Origin: Microbacterium sp. p3-SID336
GTDB taxonomy: Bacteria; Actinomycetota; Actinomycetes; Actinomycetales; Microbacteriaceae
Direction of reading: 5' to 3'
DNA length: 24,643 nucleotides
NCBI RefSeq assembly: GCF_025143365.1
Contig: NZ_JALXPE010000058.1
Span: forward strand, 1 to 24,643
The number at the start of each line of letters is the position of its first letter. The first letter of the stretch is position 1. The position numbers and the translations under genes are program-made. Positions 6,781 to 13,725 of the stretch are shown one piece after another. The notes beneath the pieces are model-generated. The model was given only the letters and a program-made list of their open reading frames with translations, did not search any database and was not told where the DNA came from.

Positions 6781-8009
6781 GACATTCCTCCGCCCGTGCG
6801 GGGCACCGCCAGAGACAGGGAGAAACGATCCTCTCCCCGCGGGCCGGCGGTGAGGCCGGCCCCCGCCGACGCACAGCGCGCCGCCAGCGACGCGAGGCCC
6901 GTTCCGCTCGTCTCGCTGCCGGGCGATGGTGCTGCCGCTCCGTCGTTGTCCACGCTCAGGGTGACCAGCGCGGAGGTGGCGGAGATCCGGATCGCCGCGT
7001 TTCGCGCGTCGCTGTGCCGCAGCAGGTTCGTGACCGCCTCTCGCACACCGGAGGCGAGGAGGGCCGCCATCGGCGGTGTCAGGAGGCTGAGGGTCTCGGG
7101 GTCTGCGTCGATCGTGGCGTCGATTCCCGCGGAGCCGAGGACGAGCCGCGCGGACTCGAGCTGGGTCGGCAGATCGGTGGTCGCCTCGCCGCGAATCGCG
7201 CGACGCGCCTCGCGCAGAGTCCTGTTGGCGAGCTCGCGGATGCTCTCGCTCTCGGACGCCGCTCGGGCGGGGTCGCGCGGGGCGAGGTCGGCGGCGAGCT
7301 CCGCCTTGAGCGCGATGACGGTGAGGCGCTGGCCGAGCACATCGTGCAGCTCGCGATCGATCCGCAGCCGTTCCTGGGCGACGGCGAGGCCGGCGCGAGC
7401 CTCCCGTCCTTCCTGGGCAGCCCGCCACAGCCCATGGATCCAGATCAGGACCTGGCACATGCCCCAGGTGACGACCGCGCAGCCGAGGGCTGTCAGAAGG
7501 CTCGGCAGCGGTGAATCGAAGAAGACCTGACCGCCGATCGCAGCCGCACCGCCGAGCACGACGGCCGCCGCCACGCCGCCCTGCCAGGCCACGAGAGCGC
7601 TGGCGGCGATGGCGAAGCCCGCCAGCCACGCCCACGGCCGTCCGCCCGGCTCCGCCCACAGGTGGGCGGGGGCCCAGAGTGCGGCGCTCGCCGCGATCAG
7701 CAGCGTCACCTTCCACAGGCGCAGGGCAAGTCGAGGTGTCGGGTCGATCGCTTCGAGCAGGACCGACAGCAGCGCGAACCCGTACAGAACGACGCCGCCG
7801 GCGTACGCGACCGTGAGAGCGGTCGTCGGGGGCGCCGTGAACGACATCGCGATGATCGGGCCCCAGACGAAACTCGCCATCAGGAAGCCGAGGACGACCC
7901 AGCGCGGATTACGCCACCGCGGCGACGACGGCACCTCCAGGCTCGGCATCGGCGCACGGCCGTCGTGCGGTCGCCGGTCGAGCTCCCGCTCCTCGTCCGT
8001 CGTGCTCAT
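6777..8009 (-). CDS. Membrane-bound sensor histidine kinase of the HisKA_3/DesK type
   Basis: A 410-residue kinase. The N-terminal half has about six membrane segments (roughly residues 37-58, 65-87, 98-117, 127-142, 145-160 and 172-192) with no extracellular sensor domain, so sensing probably occurs in or at the membrane. A linker helix leads to the dimerisation domain AQERLRIDRELHDVLGQRL with phospho-acceptor His222, followed by a HATPase_c domain: N-box EAVTNLLRHS (324-333), DNDGAA (354-359) and G-box GTGLASLAAR (369-378). The layout is that of DesK and of the many actinobacterial kinases that respond to membrane state or cell-wall antibiotics. The ATG has an AGGAGGG ribosome site. It pairs with the overlapping response regulator. 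Confidence 0.95.
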   Translation of the reverse strand: MSTTDEERELDRRPHDGRAPMPSLEVPSSPRWRNPRWVVLGFLMASFVWGPIIAMSFTAPPTTALTVAYAGGVVLYGFALLSVLLEAIDPTPRLALRLWKVTLLIAASAALWAPAHLWAEPGGRPWAWLAGFAIAASALVAWQGGVAAAVVLGGAAAIGGQVFFDSPLPSLLTALGCAVVTWGMCQVLIWIHGLWRAAQEGREARAGLAVAQERLRIDRELHDVLGQRLTVIALKAELAADLAPRDPARAASESESIRELANRTLREARRAIRGEATTDLPTQLESARLVLGSAGIDATIDADPETLSLLTPPMAALLASGVREAVTNLLRHSDARNAAIRISATSALVTLSVDNDGAAAPSPGSETSGTGLASLAARCASAGAGLTAGPRGEDRFSLSLAVPRTGGGMS

Positions 8010-8429
8010 CCTGTGCTTCCCTCCTCGCTGGCGTGCAGAACGCGTCGACCACTCGGGTCACACCGTCGGCCGGTGGCATGGCTTCGAGAGAAGCGACGTC
8101 TTCCGGCGGACGCCCACAGCGCGCAAGAGCTGACGGCAGTCGACCGCTGTCCGTTCTCCCGCGTGCGACGCGCGCGAACCCCCGCACGTCGCCGACCCGC
8201 GGGAAGCGCCGGACCTTCCGCGTGTTCGTCACCTCTGCGGGCGCTGCCCACGCGAGCCAGCATCCTCCGCCGCATCGCTGCGGTCAACCTCGGATGACGG
8301 ATTCCGTCCGACGTGGAGCTGAGGGCGGAACTGCCGACGCTGTTCCGCCCCCGCTCGGGGCTCCTCCGACGCCTCCGCGGGTGAGTGCGGTCCCACGGAG
8401 CCGTCGAGGGGAGTCGTAGGCTGGCGGGC
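8010..8429. other. Long divergent intergenic region with a perfect 9-bp inverted repeat
   Basis: About 420 bp separate the kinase gene (-) from the TetR gene (+). Open frames here have mixed codon third positions and no recognisable protein, so I call no gene. At 8323-8350 there is a perfect inverted repeat, GGGCGGAAC, 10-nt loop, GTTCCGCCC, about 80 bp before the TetR start. It could be a hairpin, a terminator, or a regulator site. The TetR gene itself has TAGGCT (8417-8422) 7 nt before its ATG, a probable leaderless -10 box. Confidence 0.4.
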
Positions 8430-9026
8430 ATGACCGAGCAGCGAGCGCCGCGACGCCGTGGTCGTCCACGCGGGCGGTCGGATGCCCGTGAGCGCCTCAT
8501 CGGGGCGGCGGTGGACGAGTTCGCCGAGCACGGGTACGACGGCGCGACGATCCGCTCGATCGCCGCGCGCGCCGATGTCGACGCCGCGCTCGTCCACCAC
8601 TACTTCGGCACGAAGGCCGATCTCTTCGCAGAAGCCGTCGGAATTCCCCTGCGCCCGGACGTGGACGTGCCCGGCATCGTGGCAGGCCCACGCGACGAGG
8701 TCGGCAGCCGGCTCGTGCGCTACGTGTTGGAGGCGTTCGAGCTGCCCGAGGTGAGGCGACGCGGCGTGATGCTCATCCGGACGGCGCTCGGCAGCAGGGC
8801 GACGTCGCCGCTGCTCGCCGGATTCCTGTCGCGCGAGCTGATCGGCCGGATCGCGAAGACGCTCGGGGTGGCCGATGCGGAGCTGCGGGCGACCCTCGTC
8901 GCCTCGCAGATCGCGGGGCTGCTGGTGACCCGTCATGTGCTCAAGCTCGCCCCCATCGCATCGGCGTCCGTGGACGAGTTGGTCGATCGCATCGGCCCGA
9001 CCGTGCAGCGCTACCTCTTCGACTGA
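8430..9026 (+). CDS. TetR-family repressor of the adjacent ABC exporter
   Basis: A 198-residue regulator. After a basic tail (RAPRRRGRPRGRSDARERL) comes the TetR helix-turn-helix: GAAVDEFAEHGYDGATIRSIAARADVDAALVHHYFGTKADLF (about residues 24-66). The C-terminal ligand domain continues to RIGPTVQRYLFD and resembles the actinobacterial TetR group that accompanies ABC-2 exporters. I start it at the ATG preceded by TAGGCT and 7 nt rather than at an upstream in-frame codon, because the sequence before it is not protein-like. Its stop lies 12 nt before the -35 box of the ABC genes, and a near-perfect palindrome overlapping their -10 box and start codon is the likely binding site, making this a local repressor of drug or metabolite export. 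Confidence 0.92.
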   Translation: MTEQRAPRRRGRPRGRSDARERLIGAAVDEFAEHGYDGATIRSIAARADVDAALVHHYFGTKADLFAEAVGIPLRPDVDVPGIVAGPRDEVGSRLVRYVLEAFELPEVRRRGVMLIRTALGSRATSPLLAGFLSRELIGRIAKTLGVADAELRATLVASQIAGLLVTRHVLKLAPIASASVDELVDRIGPTVQRYLFD

Positions 9027-9038
9027 ACGAGGCTGTCA

Positions 9039-9083
9039 TTGACCGGGGCGCCGGGCGAGCGCATAATTCATCGCATGATGAAT
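9039..9083 (+). promoter_or_regulatory. Leaderless ABC-exporter promoter with overlapping TetR operator
   Basis: TTGACC (9039-9044), a 17-nt spacer and CATAAT (9062-9067) form the best promoter in the window; 7 nt later comes the ATG at 9075, so the message should start at or next to its initiation codon. The palindrome ATTCATCGCATGATGAAT (9066-9083, two 7-bp arms around 4 nt) covers the end of the -10 box, the start site and the first codons. A bound TetR dimer would block the polymerase. The TTG of the -35 box is in frame with the ATPase and could be mistaken for its start. Confidence 0.75.
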
Positions 9084-9878
9084 AACACGGCGGTGCGGAT
9101 CGCGCAGCTCCGGGTACGACGGGGGCGCACGCGCGTGTTCGACGGCGTCGATCTGACGATCCCGCGCGGGCAGATCACCGGGCTGCTCGGGCCGTCGGGG
9201 TGCGGCAAGACGACGCTCCTGCGGGCGATCGTCGGTGTGCAGCGCATCGAGTCCGGAGAGGTGACCGTGCTGGGGGAACCGGGCGGTTCTCGCGAGCTGC
9301 GGCACCGCGTGGCCTACGGGACGCAGGGCGCCGCTGTGTACGGAGACCTGACCGTGCGGCAGAACCTGGCGTATGCGGCCGCCCTGTTGCGGGCGCCCCG
9401 GGCCGATGTGGACCGGGTGCTCGATGAGGTGGGTCTGCGGCCGCAGGCAGGGCAGCTCGTGGAGTCGCTCAGCGGGGGGCAGTCCACGCGGGTGTCTCTC
9501 GGGATGGCACTGATCGGTGCGCCCGAGGTGATCGTGTTGGACGAGCCCACCGTGGGCCTCGACCCCGTGCTGCGCGCAGAGCTGTGGACGCTGTTCCGCG
9601 CGCTCGCGGACCGCGGCGTGACGATGATCGTGTCGAGCCATGTGATGGACGAGGCGCAGCGCTGCGATCGGCTGCTGCTCCTGCGGGAGGGGCGGATCAT
9701 CGCCGACACGACGCCGCGCGCCCTGCTGGAGGACACGGGGACGACCGAACCCGAGGCCGCGTTCCTGGCGCTCATCGAGCGCGACCGCGCCGAGGACGGG
9801 GCGGGGGCGCCGCGTTCGCGGCGCGAGGCGCGAGAGCGAGGAGAGGCGCGTGAGCGGGGAGAGGGGGCGACGGAATGA
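9075..9878 (+). CDS. ABC transporter ATP-binding protein (ABC-2 export type, DrrA-like)
   Basis: A 267-residue nucleotide-binding subunit that powers export by the permease encoded next. Motifs in order: Walker A GPSGCGKT (39-46), Q-loop Gln84 in AYGTQGAA, signature LSGGQ (132-136), Walker B VIVLDE (152-157), D-loop and H-loop His189 in VSSHVMDEA. The signature is followed by STRVSLGMALIG, as in the DrrA/CcmA-like exporters. Translation should begin at the first of two adjacent ATGs, right at the predicted transcription start. The last 30 residues are a charged tail with a tandem EARERG duplication, absent from typical members. Its stop overlaps the permease start (ATGA). Substrate unknown; a hydrophobic drug or lipid-like molecule is usual for this class. 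Confidence 0.95.
   Translation: MMNNTAVRIAQLRVRRGRTRVFDGVDLTIPRGQITGLLGPSGCGKTTLLRAIVGVQRIESGEVTVLGEPGGSRELRHRVAYGTQGAAVYGDLTVRQNLAYAAALLRAPRADVDRVLDEVGLRPQAGQLVESLSGGQSTRVSLGMALIGAPEVIVLDEPTVGLDPVLRAELWTLFRALADRGVTMIVSSHVMDEAQRCDRLLLLREGRIIADTTPRALLEDTGTTEPEAAFLALIERDRAEDGAGAPRSRREARERGEARERGEGATE
9825..9860 (+). repeat. 18-bp in-frame tandem duplication in the ATPase tail
   Basis: Two 18-bp units (9825-9842 and 9843-9860), differing at two or three bases, each encode EARERG. They lengthen the charged C-terminal tail of the ATPase and probably arose by slippage. Confidence 0.7.
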
Positions 9879-10609
9879 ACGGCCGACGCATGTTCGCGAC
9901 CGCGGGGCGGGTGCTGGCGCAGCTGCGGCACGATCCGCGCTCGATCGCGCTGATGCTGGTGGCGCCGAGCCTGCTCGTCGGGCTCTTCGCCTGGCTGTTC
10001 GTCGACCAGGACGGCGTGTTCGACCAGTTCGGCGGTGCGATCCTCGCGCTGTTCCCGTTCATCGTGATGTTCCTGATCACGTCGATCACGACGCTGCGTG
10101 AGCGGCGCTCCGGCACGCTCGAGCGCCTGATGACGACCCCGCTGGGTAAGGCCGACTTCATCCTCGGCTATGCGCTCGCGTTCGGGCTCATGGCACTGCT
10201 GCAGGCGCTCGTCACGGTGTCGTTCGCGGTGGGGGTGTGCGGTCTGGACGTGGAGGGGCCGCTGTGGCAGCTGGGGCTCGTCGCCGTCGTGGATGCTCTG
10301 CTGGGCACGGCGCTCGGGCTGCTGGCCAGCGCATTCGCCCAGACGGAGTTCCAGGCAGTGCAGTTCATGCCGCTGCTGGTGTTCCCGCAGATCATCCTCG
10401 GCGGACTGTTCATGCCGCGCGACCAGATGCCCGATGTGCTCTCGGCGATCTCGGACTGGCTGCCGCTCAGTTACGCCATCGATGCCGTCAATGCGGTGAC
10501 CGCGGGCGACGAGGGCTGGGACGTGGGTCGCCCGCTCCTGGTCGTGCTCGGATTCACGGTCGCCGCTCTGGTCCTGGCATCACTGACGCTCCGCCGCCGC
10601 ACCCGCTGA
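9875..10609 (+). CDS. ABC-2 type transporter permease (DrrB-like)
   Basis: A 244-residue integral membrane protein with six hydrophobic segments: about 24-44, 53-75, 103-125, 135-155, 166-186 and 222-240. The conserved cytoplasmic stretch TTLRERRSGTLERLMTTPL (residues 72-90) and the re-entrant region FPQIILGGLFMPRDQMPDVL before the last helix are diagnostic of the ABC-2 fold found in DrrB and related drug exporters. Its ATG overlaps the ATPase stop by 4 nt, so the two subunits are made in a coupled fashion and presumably assemble as a two-plus-two complex in the membrane. The neighbouring TetR regulator indicates inducible export. A convergent flotillin gene follows after a repeat-bearing gap. 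Confidence 0.94.
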   Translation: MNGRRMFATAGRVLAQLRHDPRSIALMLVAPSLLVGLFAWLFVDQDGVFDQFGGAILALFPFIVMFLITSITTLRERRSGTLERLMTTPLGKADFILGYALAFGLMALLQALVTVSFAVGVCGLDVEGPLWQLGLVAVVDALLGTALGLLASAFAQTEFQAVQFMPLLVFPQIILGGLFMPRDQMPDVLSAISDWLPLSYAIDAVNAVTAGDEGWDVGRPLLVVLGFTVAALVLASLTLRRRTR

Positions 10610-10647
10610 CACCGCGGCGCATCGCTGTTGTCGCCAGCTCTCGCGCC

Positions 10648-10745
10648 GCTGCCACTGTTCTCGCTGCCGGCCGCGGTCGCACGCCAGTGCTGCCACTCTT
10701 ATCGACCGGCCGCGGTCGGACGCCAGTGCTGCCACTGCTCGCGCT
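10648..10745. repeat. Direct repeat, 39-41-bp period, about 2.3 copies
   Basis: The gap between the convergent permease and flotillin genes contains a tandem repeat. The clearest pair is 10667-10697 and 10706-10736, which differ at one base out of 31. The nine bases GCTGCCACT recur at 10648, 10689 and 10728, giving periods of 41 and 39 bp. The unit carries a CCGGCCGCGG core. No T-rich terminator is visible. Function unknown; it may be an intergenic repeat family or a slippage product. Confidence 0.75.
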
Positions 10746-10806
10746 GCCGCTGCACGCGCTGCCGGGCACCTCAGGAAACACCGCGCACGCAAGACGGGGG
10801 CCGGTA

Positions 10807-12405
10807 CTACTCCGCGGCGGCCGGCGGTGCGGGCGGCGGCGGGGTGGTGGGCGCGGGTGTGCGCGGCGGTGCCGGCGGCGCGGAGGTCTCGGCCATGCCG
10901 GCCCCGAATCCGCGGCCGACGGCCTGACCCTGGATGATGCCGGCGAGGTCGAGTCCGGTGGCGGAGTGCACGCTGTCGAACACGGACCGCATGGCCTTCG
11001 CGCTGTCGGCGCCGACCACGTTCGAGGCGCCGTCTTCGCCGGACCCGCCGACGATGGAGACGCTGCCGATGGCCGCATAGCCCTTCGCGAACTCGGCCAT
11101 GATCGACGGCAGCACCTCGAGCACCCGCTGCGACAGGAATGCGTCCTGGTTGGAGGCGATGGCCTTCGCCTCGGCCTCGACGGCGGCGGCGCGGGCTTCA
11201 CCCTCGGCCCGGATCGCCTCGGCTTCGGCGTTGGCGCGGAGGCGACGTGCCTCGGCCTCGGCCTCCGCCTGCGCACGGAGGGCGTCGGCCTCACCCGTCG
11301 CCTTGGAGATCGCGGCCGCGGCCTCACCCTCGGCGCGAGCCTTGTCGGCCTGCGCCTGCTGCTCGGCGATGCGGGTGCGGGCCTCGGCCTGCTTGACCTG
11401 CTCGATCGCTGCCGCCTCGGCGGCACGCTCGCGCGTGTACAACTCGGCCTGTGCACGGGTCTCGGCTTCGTAGCGCTGGGCGTCGGCGACGCGCTTGACG
11501 TCGGCGTCGAGCTGCGCCTGCTTGTTCTCGGCCTGCTGCTGCAGCACGGCCTGCTCGGCCTGGGCGCGGGCGAGCTGCTCGGCCTGCTCGGCCTCGGCGC
11601 GGGCGCGGCCGATGCCGGCGTTGGCGTTCGCGGTGTTGGTGTCGAGCGCGGTCTGCTCGACGAGGTTCGCTTCCTGGTTGGCGATGTTCTTCTGGTTGAT
11701 CGCGCGGTCGGCGTTGGTCTGCGAGATCTCCGCCGCCTGCCGCTTCGCCTGGATCTCCGGCGCGCCGAGGGACTGGATGTAGCCGACCTTGTCGGTGATG
11801 CCCTTGATCTGGAACGAGTCCAGGATGAGACCCTGCTCGGCGAGTTCCTGCGAGACGTCGGCGGCGATCTGGTCGGAGAACTTCTTGCGCTCCCGCATCA
11901 GCTCCACGACGGACAGCGTGGCGACGATGCCGCGCAGCGCGCCCTCCAGCTGCTCGGTGGTGAACTGCTCGATGGCCTTGTCCTGGGAGGCGAAGCGCTC
12001 CGCGGCCCGTCGCACGAGCAGCGGGTCGGAACCGATCTTCACGATGGCGACGCCGTCGACGTTGAGCGTCACGTTGTCGAGCGACTGCGCCTCGGCGTTG
12101 AGCGACACCTGTCGCGAACGGAGCGAGATGATCTCGTGCCGCTGCGTGATCGGGTTGACGAGCGACTTGCCGTTCACGATGACCGTGACAGGCGACTCGG
12201 ACAGCTCGGAGCGGCTGGAGCCGTCGGCGGCGATCACCGCGCGCTGCACCTTCTGCTTGCGACCCGAGATGACGAGCGCCTCGTCGGCCCTCGCCACCTT
12301 GATCCAGCTGCGCGCGAACAGCAGCAGGATCAGCAGCAGGATGACGGCGGCGACGACGGCGATGCCGATGATGATGAGGATGCCGACGATTCCGGCGATC
12401 TCCAT
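10807..12405 (-). CDS. Flotillin-like SPFH-domain membrane scaffold protein
   Basis: A 532-residue protein with one N-terminal membrane segment (residues 2-30), a basic stop-transfer sequence, an SPFH/PHB domain (about 35-215, including ISLRSRQVSLNAEAQSLDNVTLNVDGVAIVKIG read across 93-125), then a long Ala/Glu/Gln/Arg-rich coiled coil (about 220-430) of the flotillin type with many AEAEA repeats. It ends in a Gly-rich stretch and a Pro/Ala tail (about 508-532). Flotillins form oligomeric scaffolds in ordered membrane domains. The ATG has a strong AGGGAGG site. It is a single gene: no NfeD-type partner, which often accompanies flotillins, is next to it. Assignment to the family is firm; the cellular role in this organism is not known. 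Confidence 0.94.
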   Translation of the reverse strand: MEIAGIVGILIIIGIAVVAAVILLLILLLFARSWIKVARADEALVISGRKQKVQRAVIAADGSSRSELSESPVTVIVNGKSLVNPITQRHEIISLRSRQVSLNAEAQSLDNVTLNVDGVAIVKIGSDPLLVRRAAERFASQDKAIEQFTTEQLEGALRGIVATLSVVELMRERKKFSDQIAADVSQELAEQGLILDSFQIKGITDKVGYIQSLGAPEIQAKRQAAEISQTNADRAINQKNIANQEANLVEQTALDTNTANANAGIGRARAEAEQAEQLARAQAEQAVLQQQAENKQAQLDADVKRVADAQRYEAETRAQAELYTRERAAEAAAIEQVKQAEARTRIAEQQAQADKARAEGEAAAAISKATGEADALRAQAEAEAEARRLRANAEAEAIRAEGEARAAAVEAEAKAIASNQDAFLSQRVLEVLPSIMAEFAKGYAAIGSVSIVGGSGEDGASNVVGADSAKAMRSVFDSVHSATGLDLAGIIQGQAVGRGFGAGMAETSAPPAPPRTPAPTTPPPPAPPAAAE

Positions 12406-12581
12406 GGATGACCTCCCTGGTTTCCCCCGCGGGGGCGGTCTGAAGTGCCCGCAGGAAAGGCGGGCGTGCGAGACCCACCCTGCCAGAAAAGCGAGGCGGT
12501 CAATCCGCCGGGGGTGCTTTCACCCGCGGACTGTGCAGAGACCGAACAGCCGCCGTCCCGTGGAGGAGCGGACGGGAAGGG
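12406..12581. terminator. Gap with three small hairpins, the last a probable marR terminator
   Basis: Between the MarR stop and the flotillin start are three inverted repeats: CCGTCC/GGACGG at 12553-12575 (11-nt loop), 6 nt beyond the MarR stop and so the likely terminator of that minus-strand gene; GGCGG/CCGCC at 12495-12509; and GCCCGC/GCGGGC at 12447-12465. None has a T-run, as is usual in high-GC actinobacteria. A perfect CCCCCGCGGGGG palindrome lies just upstream of the flotillin ribosome site. Confidence 0.4.
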
Positions 12582-13010
12582 TCAGCGCGTGCGCAGCTTC
12601 TCCGCCAGATCGCGCAGCTCGCGGAGCTCGTCGTCGTCGAGCCGCGACATCCGCGCGGCGATCGACCGGCCGTGCACTGTCGCGAGGGAGCGGAAGGCGC
12701 GGGCTCCCGCTTCTGTCGCGCGGATGAGGGCCCCGCGACCGTCATCCGGATCGGGGCACTTGGCCACCAGGCCCCGCGTCACCATGCGGTCCACCAGGCG
12801 CGAGACGCTGGGCTGACTGATCAGCATGTTCGCGGTGATGTCCCGCAGTCGAGCGGTCATGCCGGGGGAGCGGGTGACGGTGAGCAGCACGTCGTACTCG
12901 GCCTGGGCCAGGTCGCTGTGCTCGAAGTCCGCCATCATCTCGGTGAACAGCTCGTGCTGCGCGCGGAACAGGCTCTCCCAGGCCTCCAGCGCGAGCTTGC
13001 GATCGGTCAT
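12582..13010 (-). CDS. MarR-family transcriptional regulator
   Basis: A 142-residue winged-helix regulator. Helix-turn-helix and wing: LAQAEYDVLLTVTRSPGMTARLRDITANMLISQPSVSRLVDRMVTRGLVAKCPDPDDGRGALIRATEAG (about residues 34-102), with the family's D-x-R wing motif present as DPDDGRGALI. The flanking helices form the dimer. The ATG is preceded by TACGCT at 13022-13017 and 6 nt, and by GAGG touching the ATG, so the message is probably leaderless. It follows the VOC-protein gene in the same direction, separated by about 200 bp and a strong hairpin. MarR proteins often control a neighbouring detoxification gene, so it is a candidate for the twin operators upstream of the VOC gene, though no matching palindrome is seen in its own promoter. 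Confidence 0.92.
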   Translation of the reverse strand: MTDRKLALEAWESLFRAQHELFTEMMADFEHSDLAQAEYDVLLTVTRSPGMTARLRDITANMLISQPSVSRLVDRMVTRGLVAKCPDPDDGRGALIRATEAGARAFRSLATVHGRSIAARMSRLDDDELRELRDLAEKLRTR

Positions 13011-13034
13011 CCTCACAGCGTAGCGGGCAGAGTA

Positions 13035-13068
13035 AAGGGCCGGTCGGAGAGGCTCCCGACCGGCCCTT
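13035..13068 (-). terminator. Perfect 13-bp hairpin between the VOC gene and marR
   Basis: AAGGGCCGGTCGG (13035-13047) and its exact complement (13056-13068) enclose an 8-nt loop. Read on the minus strand it follows the VOC-protein gene and is followed by a short TTTACT, so it is probably that gene's terminator. It lies immediately upstream of the marR -10 box and would also insulate that promoter. Confidence 0.6.
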
Positions 13069-13208
13069 GTCCCTTGCACCAAGAGTGTCCTGCAATCACA
13101 TGCGGTGGATGCCACAGCAAACATTCACCGTGCGATCACTGTATAACGGCGAGGTAACGAATGCAACGGTTTGGTCACGGAATCTTCGGAACGGACAAGC
13201 CTGTCCTG

Positions 13209-13589
13209 TCAGGCCCAGGTCTGTTCGCGCGAGTCGACAAGGTGGATCGTGTCCGCCGGCGACGAGATCCAGAAGCCGTCGAATCCGGCGCCGAGGTCTT
13301 CGATCTCGTCTCGTCTCGCAAGTCCGGCGGATGCCATGACGCTCGCTGCCTCGTCGACGCCCGAAGTGACGACCTCCAGCCAGATCTCGGCCTGTGAGAG
13401 CCCTGGGCAGTTGTCGACCCAGAGATTGCACGGACCGAAGACGAACCCGGTCGCCCCGCCTGTCGGTCCCGCCAATGCGGGCAGATGCAGCACATCTCGG
13501 TAGAACGCCAGTGTCGCTTCGTAGCGGTGCGGCGGAACCTTGAGTGCGATGTTTCGGCCGCCGGAGAACGCGGGGGTGGTTTCGGTCAT
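13209..13589 (-). CDS. VOC-superfamily (glyoxalase/bleomycin-resistance-fold) protein
   Basis: A 126-residue protein with the paired beta-alpha-beta-beta-beta modules of the vicinal-oxygen-chelate fold: NIALKVPPHRYEATLAFYRDVLHLPAL in the first half and AEIWLEVV...AGLARRDEIEDLGAGFDGFWISSPADTIHLVD in the second. FYRDVLHLP is the typical helix of the family. The usual metal ligands are only partly obvious, so it may be a binding protein, a dioxygenase-like enzyme or a resistance protein rather than glyoxalase I. The ATG has AGAGG at 8 nt. Transcription starts from a promoter enclosed by two identical-class palindromes, so it is tightly regulated, probably by a ligand-responsive repressor. It lies downstream of the sigma-factor gene on the same strand but is separated from it by this promoter. 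Confidence 0.88.
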   Translation of the reverse strand: MTETTPAFSGGRNIALKVPPHRYEATLAFYRDVLHLPALAGPTGGATGFVFGPCNLWVDNCPGLSQAEIWLEVVTSGVDEAASVMASAGLARRDEIEDLGAGFDGFWISSPADTIHLVDSREQTWA

Positions 13590-13616
13590 GCTGGGCACCT
13601 CTCTGAGTCGACTTGA

Positions 13617-13682
13617 TGCAACCCGTTGGTTGCACTCAAACGGTAGCGCCGATCCCGCGTACCTGCAACTCGCCAGTTGCAG
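13617..13682 (-). promoter_or_regulatory. VOC-gene promoter flanked by two TGCAAC-N6-GTTGCA operators
   Basis: Two palindromes share the same consensus: TGCAAC-N6-GTTGCA at 13617-13634 and at 13664-13681, the second extended to 8-bp arms (13663-13682). Their centres are 47 bp apart. Between and overlapping them, on the minus strand, is TTGCAG (13668-13663), a 17-nt spacer and TACCGT (13645-13640). One operator therefore covers the -35 box and the other lies just past the expected start site, 28 bp before the VOC ATG. The pattern fits a dimeric MarR, TetR or similar repressor. Confidence 0.75.
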
Positions 13683-13725
13683 GTTTGTGCGCGAGGCGAT
13701 CCGGTCGCCGGCCACCCGGCCGACA

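Noticed and set aside
7909..8232. Possible minus-strand gene upstream of the histidine kinase
   Set aside because: The first 20 codons have strong GC third positions, but the bias fades, the frame overlaps the kinase start, and no homology is recognisable.
10237..12411. A 724-codon plus-strand open frame opposite the flotillin gene
   Set aside because: It is antisense to a well-supported SPFH protein, overlaps the permease gene, and reads as low-complexity Leu/Gly/Arg/Asp; a GC-rich shadow frame.
13140..13166. Minus-strand TTGCAT/TATACA pair as a second, long-leader marR promoter
   Set aside because: The spacer is only 15 nt and the transcript would have to cross a perfect 13-bp hairpin before marR.
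13161..13397. Possible small plus-strand gene with GAGG and ATG after a TATAAC box
   Set aside because: The start signals look tempting, but the frame runs antisense through the C-terminal half of the VOC protein and the product is basic and featureless.
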